Below, one piece after another: positions 36,540 to 48,064 of a stretch of 64,000 nt of DNA. The first letter of the stretch is position 1. Every line of letters starts with the position of its first letter. Below the pieces are notes generated by a model, which was not told the origin of the DNA, did not search any database, and saw only the letters and a list, made by a program, of their open reading frames with translations. The stretch lies in the NCBI GenBank assembly GCA_905250025.1, contig CAJNOJ010000011.1:811287-875286 (forward strand), read 5' to 3'. The position numbers were made by a program, and so were the translations under genes. This DNA is from Adineta ricciae (taxonomy: Eukaryota; Rotifera; Eurotatoria; Adinetida; Adinetidae).

Positions 36540-37197
36540 TGTAAATAAGAGATCTGTCCTTTGAATGATTAACAGTTTCGCTCGAATTTATGAGTAACCT
36601 TATATCCTCGATGCCCAAATCAATATCTAATAAAGAAAGCGGACCGGCTTGAAATCGAGTCGATACATAGGGCATGCCGAAAGCAATGGCGCCGACCTTG
36701 TTATATTTTATGGAAGACTTTCGCAATTTTTTTCTTTGTATATTCTAATAACCTAAGTCTTAATCCATAATCTACCCTATGTCACAGTTCTTCAAACGAT
36801 GTGAATAATAGTAAAATTATAGCAAAAACAGTGCGTTGTTAAAAAAAAACTCATTTTTGGCCTGAGTTTTTATCGGTTTCTTATAAAAGAAGAATGTTGT
36901 GATTGAAATAAATACGCAAACGTCGGATTCTATCCGAAAGTTAGATGTACTGCAGAAAATAGCTTACATATGCTTTGGATGTTAAATTGAGTAATATTTA
37001 AGCATCCTCGCTAAGCAGTCCTAAACTAGAAGGAGATATCCAGGAAAGAAATAGAGAAGAAATTGAGATGACTTCCTTGTCCTTAAGCTATTTTCATAGT
37101 AGATAAATGCAAATAAATAAACAAATATATAGAAAGATGGAGAACTTCTATCGTTGTCGGAATATATAATTATTTATCCAAAAGAGTTGTATGCAAA
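36540..37197. other. 5' flank of the FG-GAP protein gene
   Basis: AT-rich DNA holding the presumed promoter of the minus-strand gene. I see no supported gene or repeat before the transposon's left inverted repeat. Confidence 0.4.
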
Positions 37198-39222
37198 CTT
37201 CGTGTCATGCAAAATTTGACCAAATTCTGTTACTTGATTCGACGCAGTTTTTTTGCGCTGAATCAGAATATCTATAGACTATTTAGATAAAAAGTAATCT
37301 TCGCGGAGAAAATAAAATAATACTCCAAAAACCATCAGTTGGAGAAAACCATGTTTTTTTCTAGGAATTTGACGATAGGGCTTGGAAAGATTTTCGTATG
37401 GCTTTGAATATTTCACTCAATCCATATCTTTATCATTAACGAAAATTCACTTCTGTTAACTCATCCGATGATCCAGTGTCTCTCATTGAAAACGCATCAG
37501 TACTTTGCGTCCTTTTTTCAGAAGAATCTGCCTATGATATTTTTGTCTATCTATTTGATTTTGTATTGCCATAATGCGGCAAAAATCAAGAAGAAAATGT
37601 CAATGAGCAGCAGCTATTAGAAATCGTTGGACAAAGAAAAATATCGATCGATCAGACGGTGTTTTTGACTCGAAAATTTCCATCAACGTGTCCGATCTCA
37701 ATGAAAAAAATGAAGAAAATAATTTTTTGAAGAACAAAGTCAGCATATTGGATATAGGACAATTATTTGAAGCAATCAAACAAGAAAAATCTTCACGATC
37801 CTTATCGTATTTTTGTATACCCTGGCGAGTAGCTGATTTGATTTTAAAAGTTGTTGGTGGAGTTCGTGGAAAGAGCTACAATAATTGGGGTACCATTCTG
37901 GTTGAAGAAGATTTAGAAGAATTTTCCGAAGACAACAGAGGTCGTAAACATGATTTAAGCTTCTACGATATCTATCTTGAATTAGAAAATTTAGTCAAAC
38001 TCTACGCTTTGGATGCATGTAAAAGAAAGGCAGCATCTTTTACTTCTTCAGAACTTGCTGGATATCTAGATGAACAATATTATGACTTAGTCGGACAGGT
38101 GAGGATTGTTTTGCTTCTAGATTTCCAAATTAGAAGTGGTTGCTGGGAAATATGTTATAGAAATTACTATCTCGCCAAAGTTTCATAGCGGATTAAATGC
38201 GATCGAAGGTTTATGGGTGCATCTAAAACAATTCATTAGGAATCGTGCAGATCAAACATTTCCTGCTATACTCAAGCTGATTAAAGAATCTAGATTTAAT
38301 TTCGTTGAGAAAAATGTTTCTATGAAGTTAACCGGAAGATTCTGGTGAACTTTAGTAGCGTATGAACGTAGTGATACTTGTGAAGATATCTGCCAAATGT
38401 TTTTCAGTTCAATGTGTAAAGGTAGTATGGTATCACATCGAAAAGTGATAAACTCCGTTTTGAACCACTAATTATATCTCTTCATACACATACAGTGGCT
38501 GGTTTCATTTTTCCGGGTTAAAATATATTTCCTTGCCATCTATTCAACATAAAGACGTATTTCTTTTTCAAACAGTCGAATATCACATTCGTAAGGTATA
38601 TATGCAAATAAATCAAAGAAAATCACTTCAAAATAAATCTCGCACATATATATGTGTAACAAAAAACAGCTCGATAAGTACTCATATTGACTACCACAAG
38701 GGTCTTTATCATTCTAAACAAATTGTTTGATTCGAAACAAGAAATTAAATGAAAAATGCTGCTAAAAAAATCCATGTATGTATGATAGGAAACGTCGAAA
38801 AATAACAGGGTGATCTTGAGAGCGAAAGTGAGTTAGGGAAAAAATAGGTAGAATGCATCTCTGGCATCTGTGAAGTGAAATGGTGAAAGAAAAAAACGTC
38901 CATCTTCATCAGAAATTGGATTGATGCGTTTTCAATGAGAGACATTCGATCATCGGATGAGTTAACAGAAGTGAATTTTCGTTAATGATAAAGACATGGA
39001 TTGAGTGAAATATTCAAAGCCATACGAAAATCTTTCCAAACCCTATCATCGAATTTCTAGTAAAAAACATGGTTTTCTCCAACTGTTGGTTTTTGGAGCA
39101 CTATTTTATTTTCTTCGCGAAGATGACTTTTTATCTAAATAATCTATGCATATTCTGATTTAACGCAAAAAAAGGCATCGAATCAAGTAACAGAATTTGG
39201 TCAAATTTTGCGTAACGCGAAC
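37198..39222 (+). mobile_element. Degraded Tc1/IS630-type DNA transposon with about 300-bp terminal inverted repeats
   Basis: Left arm 37198-37498 and right arm 38922-39222 are inverted copies, differing at scattered sites (both contain GCAAAATTTGACCAAATTCT and GAAAACCATG). Between them lies a decayed transposase: an N-terminal part at 37688-38100 (a helical region with CIPWRVADLILKVVGGVRGK) and the C-terminal end of a DDE_3-type catalytic domain at about 38130-38347 (ISPKFHSGLNAIEGLWVHLK, carrying the third acidic residue). The central part with the first two catalytic Asp residues is not present, so the copy is non-autonomous. The arms are long for Tc1/mariner. Target duplications could not be fixed. 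Confidence 0.8.
37688..38347 (+). pseudogene. Tc1/IS630-like transposase remnant
   Basis: The open segment 37688-38188 begins MSDLNEKNEENNFLKNKVSI and holds NWGTILVEEDLEEFSEDNRG and LDACKRKAASFTSSELAGYL, like the DNA-binding/linker region of DDE_3 transposases. A second open segment in another frame (to 38347) carries the C-terminal motif PKFHSGLNAIEGLWVHLKQF, RADQTFPAILKLIKESR and KLTGRFW. The catalytic core between them is deleted, so the gene cannot encode an active enzyme. It sits inside the inverted-repeat element. Confidence 0.75.
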
Positions 39223-39681
39223 CTTATAAATACGCATGCGTATATGTGCATATTTATCTACTATATATCCGGCTCGTAAGCTCTATCAGGCAACATTAGT
39301 TTATACCATTAGGCTCGGCTGTCTAAAGGGATGTGAGCAAAAAGTATTCTTAACAGCTATTTAAAAAAGCATACGCTCATTAATGCTTTTTACCTGATTG
39401 CTTTTGCCGTCATTTAAATGTGTAGGCATATTTATGCTAGCAACTCATATCTCTCTCACCTACGCATTGATGTTTTTCGTTATTACTCTGCTTTATCTCT
39501 ACCAATTTTCCTCATACTTTTCGAATGCTACGCATGAGTAAGGCAGACTGAAAAAATAAAATTTTACCTGAGTATTTGATAAACAGAAATAATATTTTAC
39601 CGATCTGTACGTGTGTTCTATAAAAAAATGCATATCACTGTGAGCTTACATGAAAGTAATTAATTTACACAAGGCGAGAGG
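39223..39681. other. Spacer between two transposable elements
   Basis: AT-rich DNA without a recognisable gene. I see no conserved feature. Confidence 0.35.
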
Positions 39682-40212
39682 GGTCCACGAAAAATTTGTT
39701 TTATCCCGGTGTATTTTATACTTAATCTATAACATCCTTCAGTCCCTTTACTCCTTTCACTCCCTCCCAGGTTATTATGGCACGGTCGGTTCCGGCCGGA
39801 AGTTCAAACGTAGGTTCCAGTCATTTCCCGACCGTTTCCAGCAAACTTCGAGCTGGAATCGGCGAAAACTGTGCCGGAATCGAGAAGAGCTGTACCGGAA
39901 CCCACTCAGATTTCAACGGATCCAGTCGCCGGAATGATAGACCTGGGAACTTTAGGCCCTTTACTCCTTTTACTCCCTTTAATCCAGTGAATCCTCACCT
40001 TCATCTACGTCTGTCACTCAGACCTTCACCCTCACCTTCATCTACACCTGTCACTCAGACTTTCACCCTCACACTCACCCTCGCCATCATCCTCAACCTA
40101 ACCATCTCCCTCATTCTCACACTCTAAGAGGACTAAAGGGACTAAAAGGACTAAAATACTTCATAAATTATCTATAAAGTTACACCAGGATAAAAATAAT
40201 TTTTCGTGGACC
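39682..40212. mobile_element. MITE-like element with terminal inverted repeats and CCTTTACTCC-type subrepeats
   Basis: The left end begins GGTCCACGAAAAATTTGTTT and the right end is its reverse complement (...ATTTTTCGTGGACC). The inverted ends extend about 80-90 bp and include decamer-like repeats (CCCTTTACTCCTTTTACTCC; AGGACTAAAGGGACTAAAAG). The middle contains a GC-rich CCGG-bearing insert (about 39775-39945) and a C-rich tract of TCACCCTCACC units. No transposase is present. A partial copy lies at 41424-41613. Confidence 0.75.
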
Positions 40213-41423
40213 TATGGATCAGTTTTATGTATTCTCTAAGCAAAAAGAATATAAAAAAACATTTGAAAAATGGATTGAAAGAATGCAGTTGTGTTTGGAT
40301 AATCAAGGTGATTGTTTCAAATGTTTTGATGAAACAAACAATTGATAAATTCATTCTTGTATTCCTTTGTTCCATCCTCACTACCTATTGCCTATTGTGA
40401 AATAAATGGATGATTAGTTCTGATGAGAGGTAAGTAGACGAGGATGAAAGAAAGAAAACGAGAAAATGAAGAAAAAAAACAACACGTATAGATGGCTTTG
40501 TACACTCTTGCTACCAGATAGAGTTCGAGATAAAACGATTTTGTGGAAATTTTATTACTTTGACCTCATTTGAATATTGATCAAATAGCATCGAAAGATG
40601 GAGTAAAAGACGCTCTGTCGATTGGTGAATAGCAAATTTTTTTAAATTGACTTATGAGAGAAAACAAATCTTCCGCCACTGCTTTTCGATAACTGTAAGT
40701 ATTTATAGTTATGTGTATGTAGATAACAAAAAGGTAAAGTATCTAAATTTGCGCACCCACTAATGATCGATGTGACGTAAACGTACAGCAGCCATTCGCA
40801 ATACGCCCCGCTAAGAACATAATTACCGATCGAAAAAGTTTTTTTTCTGTTCTCTCATTTGGTATGTAGTACTCGTTTTATAAATAACAGTGCGCAATAA
40901 AACAACATAAACAAACTCCAGTCATGCGATAGATCAGCCGTCGCTCTATCTATATTTATATTGAGGAGAAAAATTACAGTAATATAGGATGCGCGAAGTT
41001 ATTTGACTAACTTTATTCAATATGCCTCCCCGTATAAGAAGCCTCCGGTGGTTTCTAATTTGACAAACGTAAAAAAGTTCCAGGAGGGCCTCTAATATAT
41101 TTCTTTATTTTTTGAAAATTTCGGGTACCTAAGTTTCTACAGATTTTTCAGTTTTATTCTGAGGTTATATGCTCTTTTGGGTTACTTCTACTTCCTCATC
41201 TCGAAATCTACTCGTCTCTCAAAATTTTACTGTGGAAAAGTAATGCTATGTCGTTTATTTATATTGTACGTATATGAGCAAAAGCGTGCAGAACAAGATA
41301 TTTTGCACACTTCCTTAAACTCAAAACAGACATCCGACTATAATGGAGTGATTGCTTATGATTTCGAGTTTTCAAAAACGATATTCATTTTTTGTTTGTG
41401 ACGTTTCATGAAGGAGACAAATC
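40213..41423. other. Non-genic stretch with a solo transposon-like end
   Basis: No supported gene. At about 40745-40766 the reverse strand reads TTAGTGGGTGCGCAAATTTA, resembling the GGGTGCGC end of the foldback element at 27680-28633 and mariner-type termini. Another GGATGCGCGAAG motif occurs at about 40987. Both may be solo or decayed ends. Confidence 0.35.
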
Positions 41424-41613
41424 GTATCTCCTGACGCCAGGGTGAGGGTGATGGCGAGGGTGGGTGTGACAATGAGGGTGAAGGTCTGAGTGAAAGGTGT
41501 AGATCAAAGTGAGGGTTCACTGGATTAAAGGGACTAAAGGGAGTAAAAGGCCTAAAGGATGTTATAGATTAAATATAAAATACACCGGGATAAAACAAAT
41601 TTTTCGTGGATCC
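41424..41613 (-). mobile_element. Partial copy of the MITE-like element
   Basis: Read on the minus strand this begins GGGATCCACGAAAAATTTGT and continues through the same end sequence, decamer repeats and CACCCTC-rich tract as 39682-40212, but lacks the second inverted end and the GC-rich insert. Its G-rich strand contains four GGG runs (see findings). It abuts copy B of the 1-kb repeat. Confidence 0.7.
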
Positions 41614-41657
41614 CTCAACTGATCACAGCGTCATATAATGAAAAGTAACAGTCATTC

Positions 41658-42652
41658 GTTGGATTCGCTGACCTTTTTCTAAAAGGCTCTTCCTAACGCT
41701 GAACACATTCAGAGACTTTGAAAGAGAAAAATCGCACTGCGATTGCGACTAGTGCTCAACTGAATCATGGCACTATGTCACACACTAGAATCAATAGGAT
41801 GCAAAAGTCTTTTTAGAAATCAGACCGATTACCCATTTGTCAGTGAATAGTTCTCCAGCACTAAATATATTGACTGAAAAATTCATCGCCCAACGGCTAG
41901 TCAGACGGCCACTCACGACCAACCATTGACCTTTGTCCTCTGTTTTTCTTTTTTCACATCACGCGCATGGAAATTTTCATAAATGCTTTACTAAGTCACT
42001 CATAGATGGACGATATACAGTAGACTGCTTGAAAAGTTTGAGCATTTGCCTGTGTCTTCCAGCGATAAACCGATTCTTTTCTCTCCTGTCAAGAAAATGA
42101 TACTTTGTGGAATATTTTCATTGAGGAATATCCATTCGTCAAATCCCTTTCAAAATTATCGGAAACCTGGCAGCGGTATTCTAAGCGTACACTTTAGGAT
42201 TAATCTAACATTTAAACACCTAGTCGTTCGTCGACCTCCGTCCGGTCGGTCGCTCACGGCTAGCTGTTGCCATGCTGCCTCTGTTATTCTTTTCGCCTTT
42301 GATCAACTTTCAAATTGAACGATTGGGCTTTCTTTTATTGTCACTTGGACAGGCACGATCTTCTATTTGCTTCGAAACGAACATCTTTCATAGCACTGCA
42401 TGTGTTCAGAATACTGTTTCTACAGCCCACGCGTCTATAGTTACTAAGATGGAATTCCGCCGACGGGTATATCACTTTGCGAACTACTTCTACTAAATTC
42501 CCATGAAAGGACATGATGTATGCAGCCTACAAAGCGAAGATAATACTAAGCTCATATCACTTTTTCGGATTTCTTCAATTAGAAACATCATTATGTACAA
42601 TGCATTAGATCTTTTCGTGTAACTTCTTGAGCTACTATGTTTGTACACATGA
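41658..42652 (-). repeat. Unclassified 1-kb repeat, copy B
   Basis: This is the inverted counterpart of 26404-27412, with roughly 85-90 % identity outside a variable middle part. It is flanked on the left by the partial MITE-like copy and on the right by the 115-bp tandem units. It has no recognisable coding function. Confidence 0.75.
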
Positions 42653-42805
42653 CGTCCGTGAATAGCGTTCAGCTCACCATCTTCTACAAAAGATTTTAGA
42701 ACAGATAAAGAAAAATATCTCCTTTGTAAAGAGGAAGGGACAAGTCCAGGCTCAGCGAATAAAACGAAATTCACCCTCAAATTCGAATTTTCCGACGTCA
42801 AAAAT

Positions 42806-43035
42806 ACTTCGGTCTACTCTGACAGTGGATGTTAATAAGTCGTGGCTAGTTAATGAAAAACTAATAATTAATTAATCAACACTAACCTCGGATTCGTGAT
42901 CCTCGACCTCGATTACCCTTCGGTCTACCCTTACCCTGCATATTAATAATGTATGTCTAGTTGACAAACAGTTAATAATTAGTTTAAACTAACCTCAGAT
43001 TCAAGTTCCCCGACCTCGATTATCCTACCGGTAAT
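42806..43035. repeat. Tandem 115-bp units
   Basis: Two diverged units each contain TTCGGTCTAC, a GTTAATAAT-rich AT block, then CTAACCTC and CGACCTCGATTA. A third partial unit (CCTCGATCTCGATTACCCAT) lies at about 43617-43680. No coding function is seen. Confidence 0.6.
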
Positions 43036-43865
43036 CATTTTCTAACAACTATCAATCAATTTCATTGATTTTAGAAATGCTGATTTCTGATTGGATAGGA
43101 CAGACAGACTTTAGGCTTTTTAACACAGCATTTAAACGCTGTATAACCCGTTCTTTCAGAAAAGGGAACAAGAACAACGTCAAACAGCAGACTAAACTGT
43201 TTCTTTTTTCGTTTTACTTTTGAGAGATTACTATTTTAAACATATCATGTATATTTATCTACGATAATTGCTTGAATATTTATTTATTTATTTTATTCAA
43301 CAGGAATTTCCAAACGAGCTGAGTTAATATATGAAGCTGTGAGCGAATAGAAGTGTGGTATCCCTGTTCTTAACTGCATTCTTTGTCTCTCGAGTACAGA
43401 GAAAATATTCTCAAGATGAAAAATATTTATTCACAAAAAAGAGAAAAGAAACATAATCGAGAAACGGACGTGCAAATCGTCCGATTTGAAATGAGGAAAT
43501 GTATCATTTCAATGACCAGTTATTATTATTTGCGATACTACCTATATGTTCTAGTGCGATCAAATTGCAACGCAGTTATGCCACAATCGTTAAAAAATAG
43601 GTAGCATGGGTACATCCGAGTTCCTCGATCTCGATTACCCATCGGTCAACTCTTACTATCAACCAGTATTAGATAATATTTGAAGACAGAATGAACGAAA
43701 ATCAACTCGTTTTTTTCGTGATATCTGCTCGACGCACTATACTCTTCTCAGTAGAGGAAATTTGCATTTACAGGTACTCTGAGTATAATAGATAAAAGCA
43801 GCAAAGAAGATAAATACACTCGTATTCTGTTGTCTAAAATAGAAAAAGCGAAACTAACTGTTAAA
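43036..43865. other. 5' flank of the secreted GH99-like gene
   Basis: AT-rich, with the third partial 115-bp unit. One open frame (43383-43604, 73 codons) has no recognisable features. This region must include the promoter of the next gene. Confidence 0.35.
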
Positions 43866-45184
43866 ATGTTATCGTCATCGATTACTTTTTACTTATCTTT
43901 ACTTTTGTGCTGTTCAGTGTTTTTCTTAACCGTGGTCGGTGAAGTGAATCGTCCAACTGTGGGTGTCATTCGATGGGATGCTTGGAACATGATTAACGGA
44001 CAATATGATTACATATCAAACCGTAGTCGTAATTGGTTCATTCCTCAGCAGTATCATTATCGTTTACCATTTTTTGCCCAAATTCTATCAGAAAATAATA
44101 TAACATTGAATGAAGACACACAAGAAGTGATGGATCAAGAGATCCTTTATGCGAAACTTGCAGGTTTTGACTACTGGGCATTTGATACTTACTGTGCCTA
44201 TTCATCGAATTGTACATCAAATTCGTCATTTTGTAATGAATACATACATGATATTGCACCTGATTATTGTGTTTACAATCCGGCATATGGATTGAATCGA
44301 TATTTATCAAGTCAATATGTATCTTTCATCAATTTCACACTTTTACTATTAGGTTCAACAATCTGTGATTCTGACTTACAAGATTATTATATAGATTTAA
44401 TGGCGCGACCCCAATATCAAACTGTTCTAGACGGTAGACCACTTGTATACCTATTTCAATTCTCTGATAAACAAGCTCAATTTTGTGGCGGTAATTGGAC
44501 GGGTTCTAAGCAAGTAGTTGATGGTTTTCGACAAAGATGCACACAACGAGGTATATTTTGCTATATCGATCACAATGATGAAACGACTTCTCGTTTGTTT
44601 TTGATTATGTTAGGTTTAAAAGATCCGTATATGGTTTATATGAGTCAAAACATATTAGAAGCTAAAAAGAATGGTCAAGCGTTAGGTTTTAATGCTATTT
44701 CCTCTTATGGTGTTAATGGTGGTGGCACTAATCAGGTAAATATTTGTCGGATTTAAATAAATGCGACTTGTCTTCTTTGAAGGGCGCACCGTTCAGCGAT
44801 AAAGTTCAACAGAATGAACAGTAAGTCAAATGGATCCACTATTGACGATTATTAGTAATGACTCTGATCTATAGATGGTGGAATGCTGTAGTTGGAAGCG
44901 GCGCCAAAGTAGTCATACCTCTTTCGACTGGATGGGACACACGGCCACAAACTCGTAATGGGACTGCTCCGTATTATTTACAACCTTCCGACGAAGAATT
45001 ACAAAGTTTTATGCGTAGTGCAATAAAAATCACTTGTGAGAATAGAAATGTAACCGAGGCAAATACAGTTCTTGTCTATGCTTGGAATGAATGTGCTGAG
45101 AATGGTGCGGCATTGATCCCGTCGTTGGGAAACGGTACGTACTTTGTCAACGCCCTTTCAAAAACACTTCCCATGTTCTGCTAA
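43866..45184 (+). CDS. Secreted GH99/WbsX-like glycoside hydrolase-type protein
   Basis: Three exons (43866-44735, 44783-44820, 44875-45184) give 1218 nt and 405 residues from ATG 43866. Residues 1-25 are a signal peptide (MLSSSITFYLSLLLCCSVFF) with probable cleavage after LTVVG. The mature part resembles the GH99-like/WbsX TIM-barrel family of glycan-processing proteins. It opens VGVIRWDAWNMINGQYDYIS, has YHYRLPFFAQIL, MDQEILYAKLAGFDYWAFDT and PLVYLFQFSDK, and ends with VLVYAWNECAENGAALIPSL and LGNGTYFVNAL. The WNEwxE-GA-PT.GnGT ending is characteristic. Several N-glycosylation sites and paired Cys fit secretion. The catalytic residues cannot be assigned by eye. Bdelloids have many horizontally acquired carbohydrate enzymes, so a foreign origin is possible; the native-looking introns show adaptation. 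Confidence 0.75.
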
Positions 45185-46880
45185 AGGATAACTATATAAT
45201 AAGAATCTGTCTGTAATTGTTTTTCGATTGATATCATATTTTTATCAGTTTGGTTAACTGACCTGATTGTCTCAAAAGATTCGAAATAAAACCAAATTAT
45301 GTCGCAAAAGAACGGTCATTATTTCTTCAATCGATAACATATAGGTTATTGAATCTGTACTCATTACAAAATGATAACAACAGCAATGGCATAAGTGGCA
45401 TCACATAGACAACATCATATTCTTCAAATACGTTGTTTTTCTTCTTTAGAAATGAGGAATCCATTATAACATTACATTTTTTAAATTTCTATCCATCGTT
45501 AGAAGTTCTAAATACAAAAATATTGGTCGCAAAGCTCAAAGATCTTATATTATAAACTAGTTGAACGACCATGGTGCTTGAACACACATATGGCAGTTGG
45601 ATTTTGCTGTGTCCGGGTAACCATTGATGGTTTTATTGGCTCAGCAATTTGAGCTTGTGAAGAAATTGAATGTCGCTACCAGCCAGATTTCGATCTTTCA
45701 CACGTGGTCAAATAACAATAATAACTTTCACCATATTTCAACATAGAGAGTTCATACTATTCTGGTAAATTTGCTGAACGAATTAGCGAAATAATTATCT
45801 CGGGAGAGTGATGGTATTTATTTATATTATATGTACATATCGATCCTTATTCTTCACAATATTTATATTTATATCTACAGAGACTTTATCGAAACTTTGC
45901 TTTCGATATATGAAAGCTTTTGACAACAAATTCAGCTATGAACAAATCATTTTATTGCTCAGCAGTATTTTGCTTAATTCCAACTATTGAGTAAAATCCA
46001 TAGTGATAACTTAATTGGCCAGACACTGGGTTGATGATCGTCACTATGTTTGAATGTTTACATTGATCGAAACATAATTACAAATTACTAAATTGAAACA
46101 TATTGGTAAAATCATATTCATCGAAGGATCTTGAGCAAGTTTCTAACGACTAAATAGTCTAAAACCATCCATTCAACGCGAGTTGTTCGTACTGGCTGCA
46201 TTTTTAGTCAGTATGTTGAACACAAGCGAGTACAGATGTTCTCGCTCACGACCAGCCACACGGTAGGACCCGATCGCATAGGGATAAAATATTAAGTTAT
46301 CGCAACGACTTCTGGCAGGCGATCAGCTTATGGGACATTAGTATGACTATGTATTCGAACGAATGTCAACAATGTAAGATATGATTTTGGTATTTCAATC
46401 ACGATAGCGTTTGTAGAACTGATTACAGTATTAATGATCGATCGCTTACTCACGACATGTTTTTACTTAAATGATAAAATGTTTTATTCGGAGTATTTTT
46501 ATCATTAGTTCTGCTAATCTATTCTTTTACACCAACAGTAATAATCAAACAAAGCAAGAATGATTTGTGAACACTTATATGACTTGACAGTTTTTACCAA
46601 AGAAACATACTTAAAATAAAATGATTTCTATATACTACTTACTTGCAGGTGCAAATGAAAGATTTTTCGAAAAATTATTACGTTTGAGCGACTTTTTCTC
46701 TTCCTTCAATAACCAAAGAAGTTTTTGCATATTTAAGTACTAATATCATGGACATACATTTAAATGAGACAAAGTAATACAATAAGGTCAAGAACTTCGC
46801 ATATCTGCAAAAGTTCAGGAGATAAGTCTGTTCAATTCAAGTAATATATATGAGAATTAGGCAGTGTTTTCACTAAAAGA
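45185..46880. other. Gene-poor stretch
   Basis: No supported gene. AATAAA near 45287 probably serves the upstream gene. The remainder is AT-rich DNA in which I see no repeat shared with the rest of the window. Confidence 0.35.
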
Positions 46881-46899
46881 AAATGTAGCCCAAATATAG

Positions 46900-47640
46900 A
46901 TATGATCGCTTCGAAACTTTCTTAAACATTCTTCCAACAGGTGTTCAAAATTATCCCATGGTTTCCCGTGCTGGATCAATTCCAATTGATTAGGATGCTT
47001 AAACCAGACCACACGCTGTCTGGATCTCCGTAAAATGCGGGAATGTGTGTATATTTAGATAGTTCTGAAAAGACCTGTTTACATCCAGTCCATTTGAATT
47101 CTTTTAGATCATTAGGTTCAGTGTTCATATCGCCGGCTATGAGGGATATGGAATTATCGACACCAAGTAAAGTTCTGCATCGACTTTGAATAGTTTTTTG
47201 CGTTCAGAACTTGATGATCACAGTCAAGATGAACGTTAACTAGACGAAGATTTCTCGAAGGAATGGAAACTATTTCAATAGCTTCACCTCTTTCGAAATC
47301 TGGGATTCCATTGATAACTTGTATTCGTGATGCATGAGGATACTTCCAACGAATTAAAGTCAGAAGTTCGTTTGTTTCAATACTCAAACTTGAATTATTA
47401 GGTGCAAATTCAAATAAATAATCATCACCTTATCCACTCTCTAATGATGACAACAAATCTTCTTGCGCCTCTTGAATTATAACAATATCAAAGCTAAGTA
47501 AACGGATTTATGCTCTAATCAAATTTAAGCGAGTTTTGACATTAGCAACTAAGTCATACTCGGACGGATACTGTTCTTTGAGCACCCGACTTAGTAATGA
47601 TAAATCATGCGATGATGTTAACATACTTTACTTTGAGAAG
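46900..47640 (-). pseudogene. Decayed endonuclease/exonuclease/phosphatase (EEP) fold gene
   Basis: Read on the minus strand, the segment shows the order of EEP-fold nucleases. These are SFDIVIIQEAQEDLLSSLES (the catalytic Glu strand, xDIVxLQE), then RGEAIEIVSIPSRNLRLVNV with HLDC (the xVxxxHL strand), and then SLIAGDMNTEPND (the GDxN motif). The strands lie in different frames and stop codons at about 47.51, 47.43 and 47.15 kb interrupt it, so it is not functional as it stands. The order and spacing fit a stand-alone EEP hydrolase (tyrosyl-DNA phosphodiesterase 2-like). A LINE endonuclease is an alternative, but no reverse transcriptase sequence is nearby. Confidence 0.6.
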
Positions 47641-48064
47641 ACAAGACTGATGTTAGTCAAATAAGCTTCAATTGAAATGAGAAGTGAGGTAAACCAACGA
47701 ACAACATAACTTACTTCCTATCTGACGATGGATGAGTCAATAAAGGAAATTCGATTGGCTGTTAGTATTCATACGATGAGCCAATGAGAATATTCTAGAA
47801 TAAATATAGCTTAATTAATTTATTCTAATATTCAATTTCGACACAAGTTCACATAATTATCTACAAACATTTCCATAGAAGTAGAAAAGTTTTTAACTCC
47901 TAAAATCGGTTCGAATCCTCCTCATATACACTGATCCATAGAATAAATCCATGTCCGACCAATGAAATTGTTTGGATAAACCGTGTGTCACGACCCTGTT
48001 CAAAATTGCGAAATTGGTGCTTTTCGAAAAAAAACAGATATCAGAATCATCGTTTTGAAAAAAA
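47641..48064. promoter_or_regulatory. Upstream region of ribosomal protein L19
   Basis: About 420 bp between the EEP relic and the L19 start. It should contain the L19 promoter. I see no clear TATA box or repeat. Confidence 0.3.
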
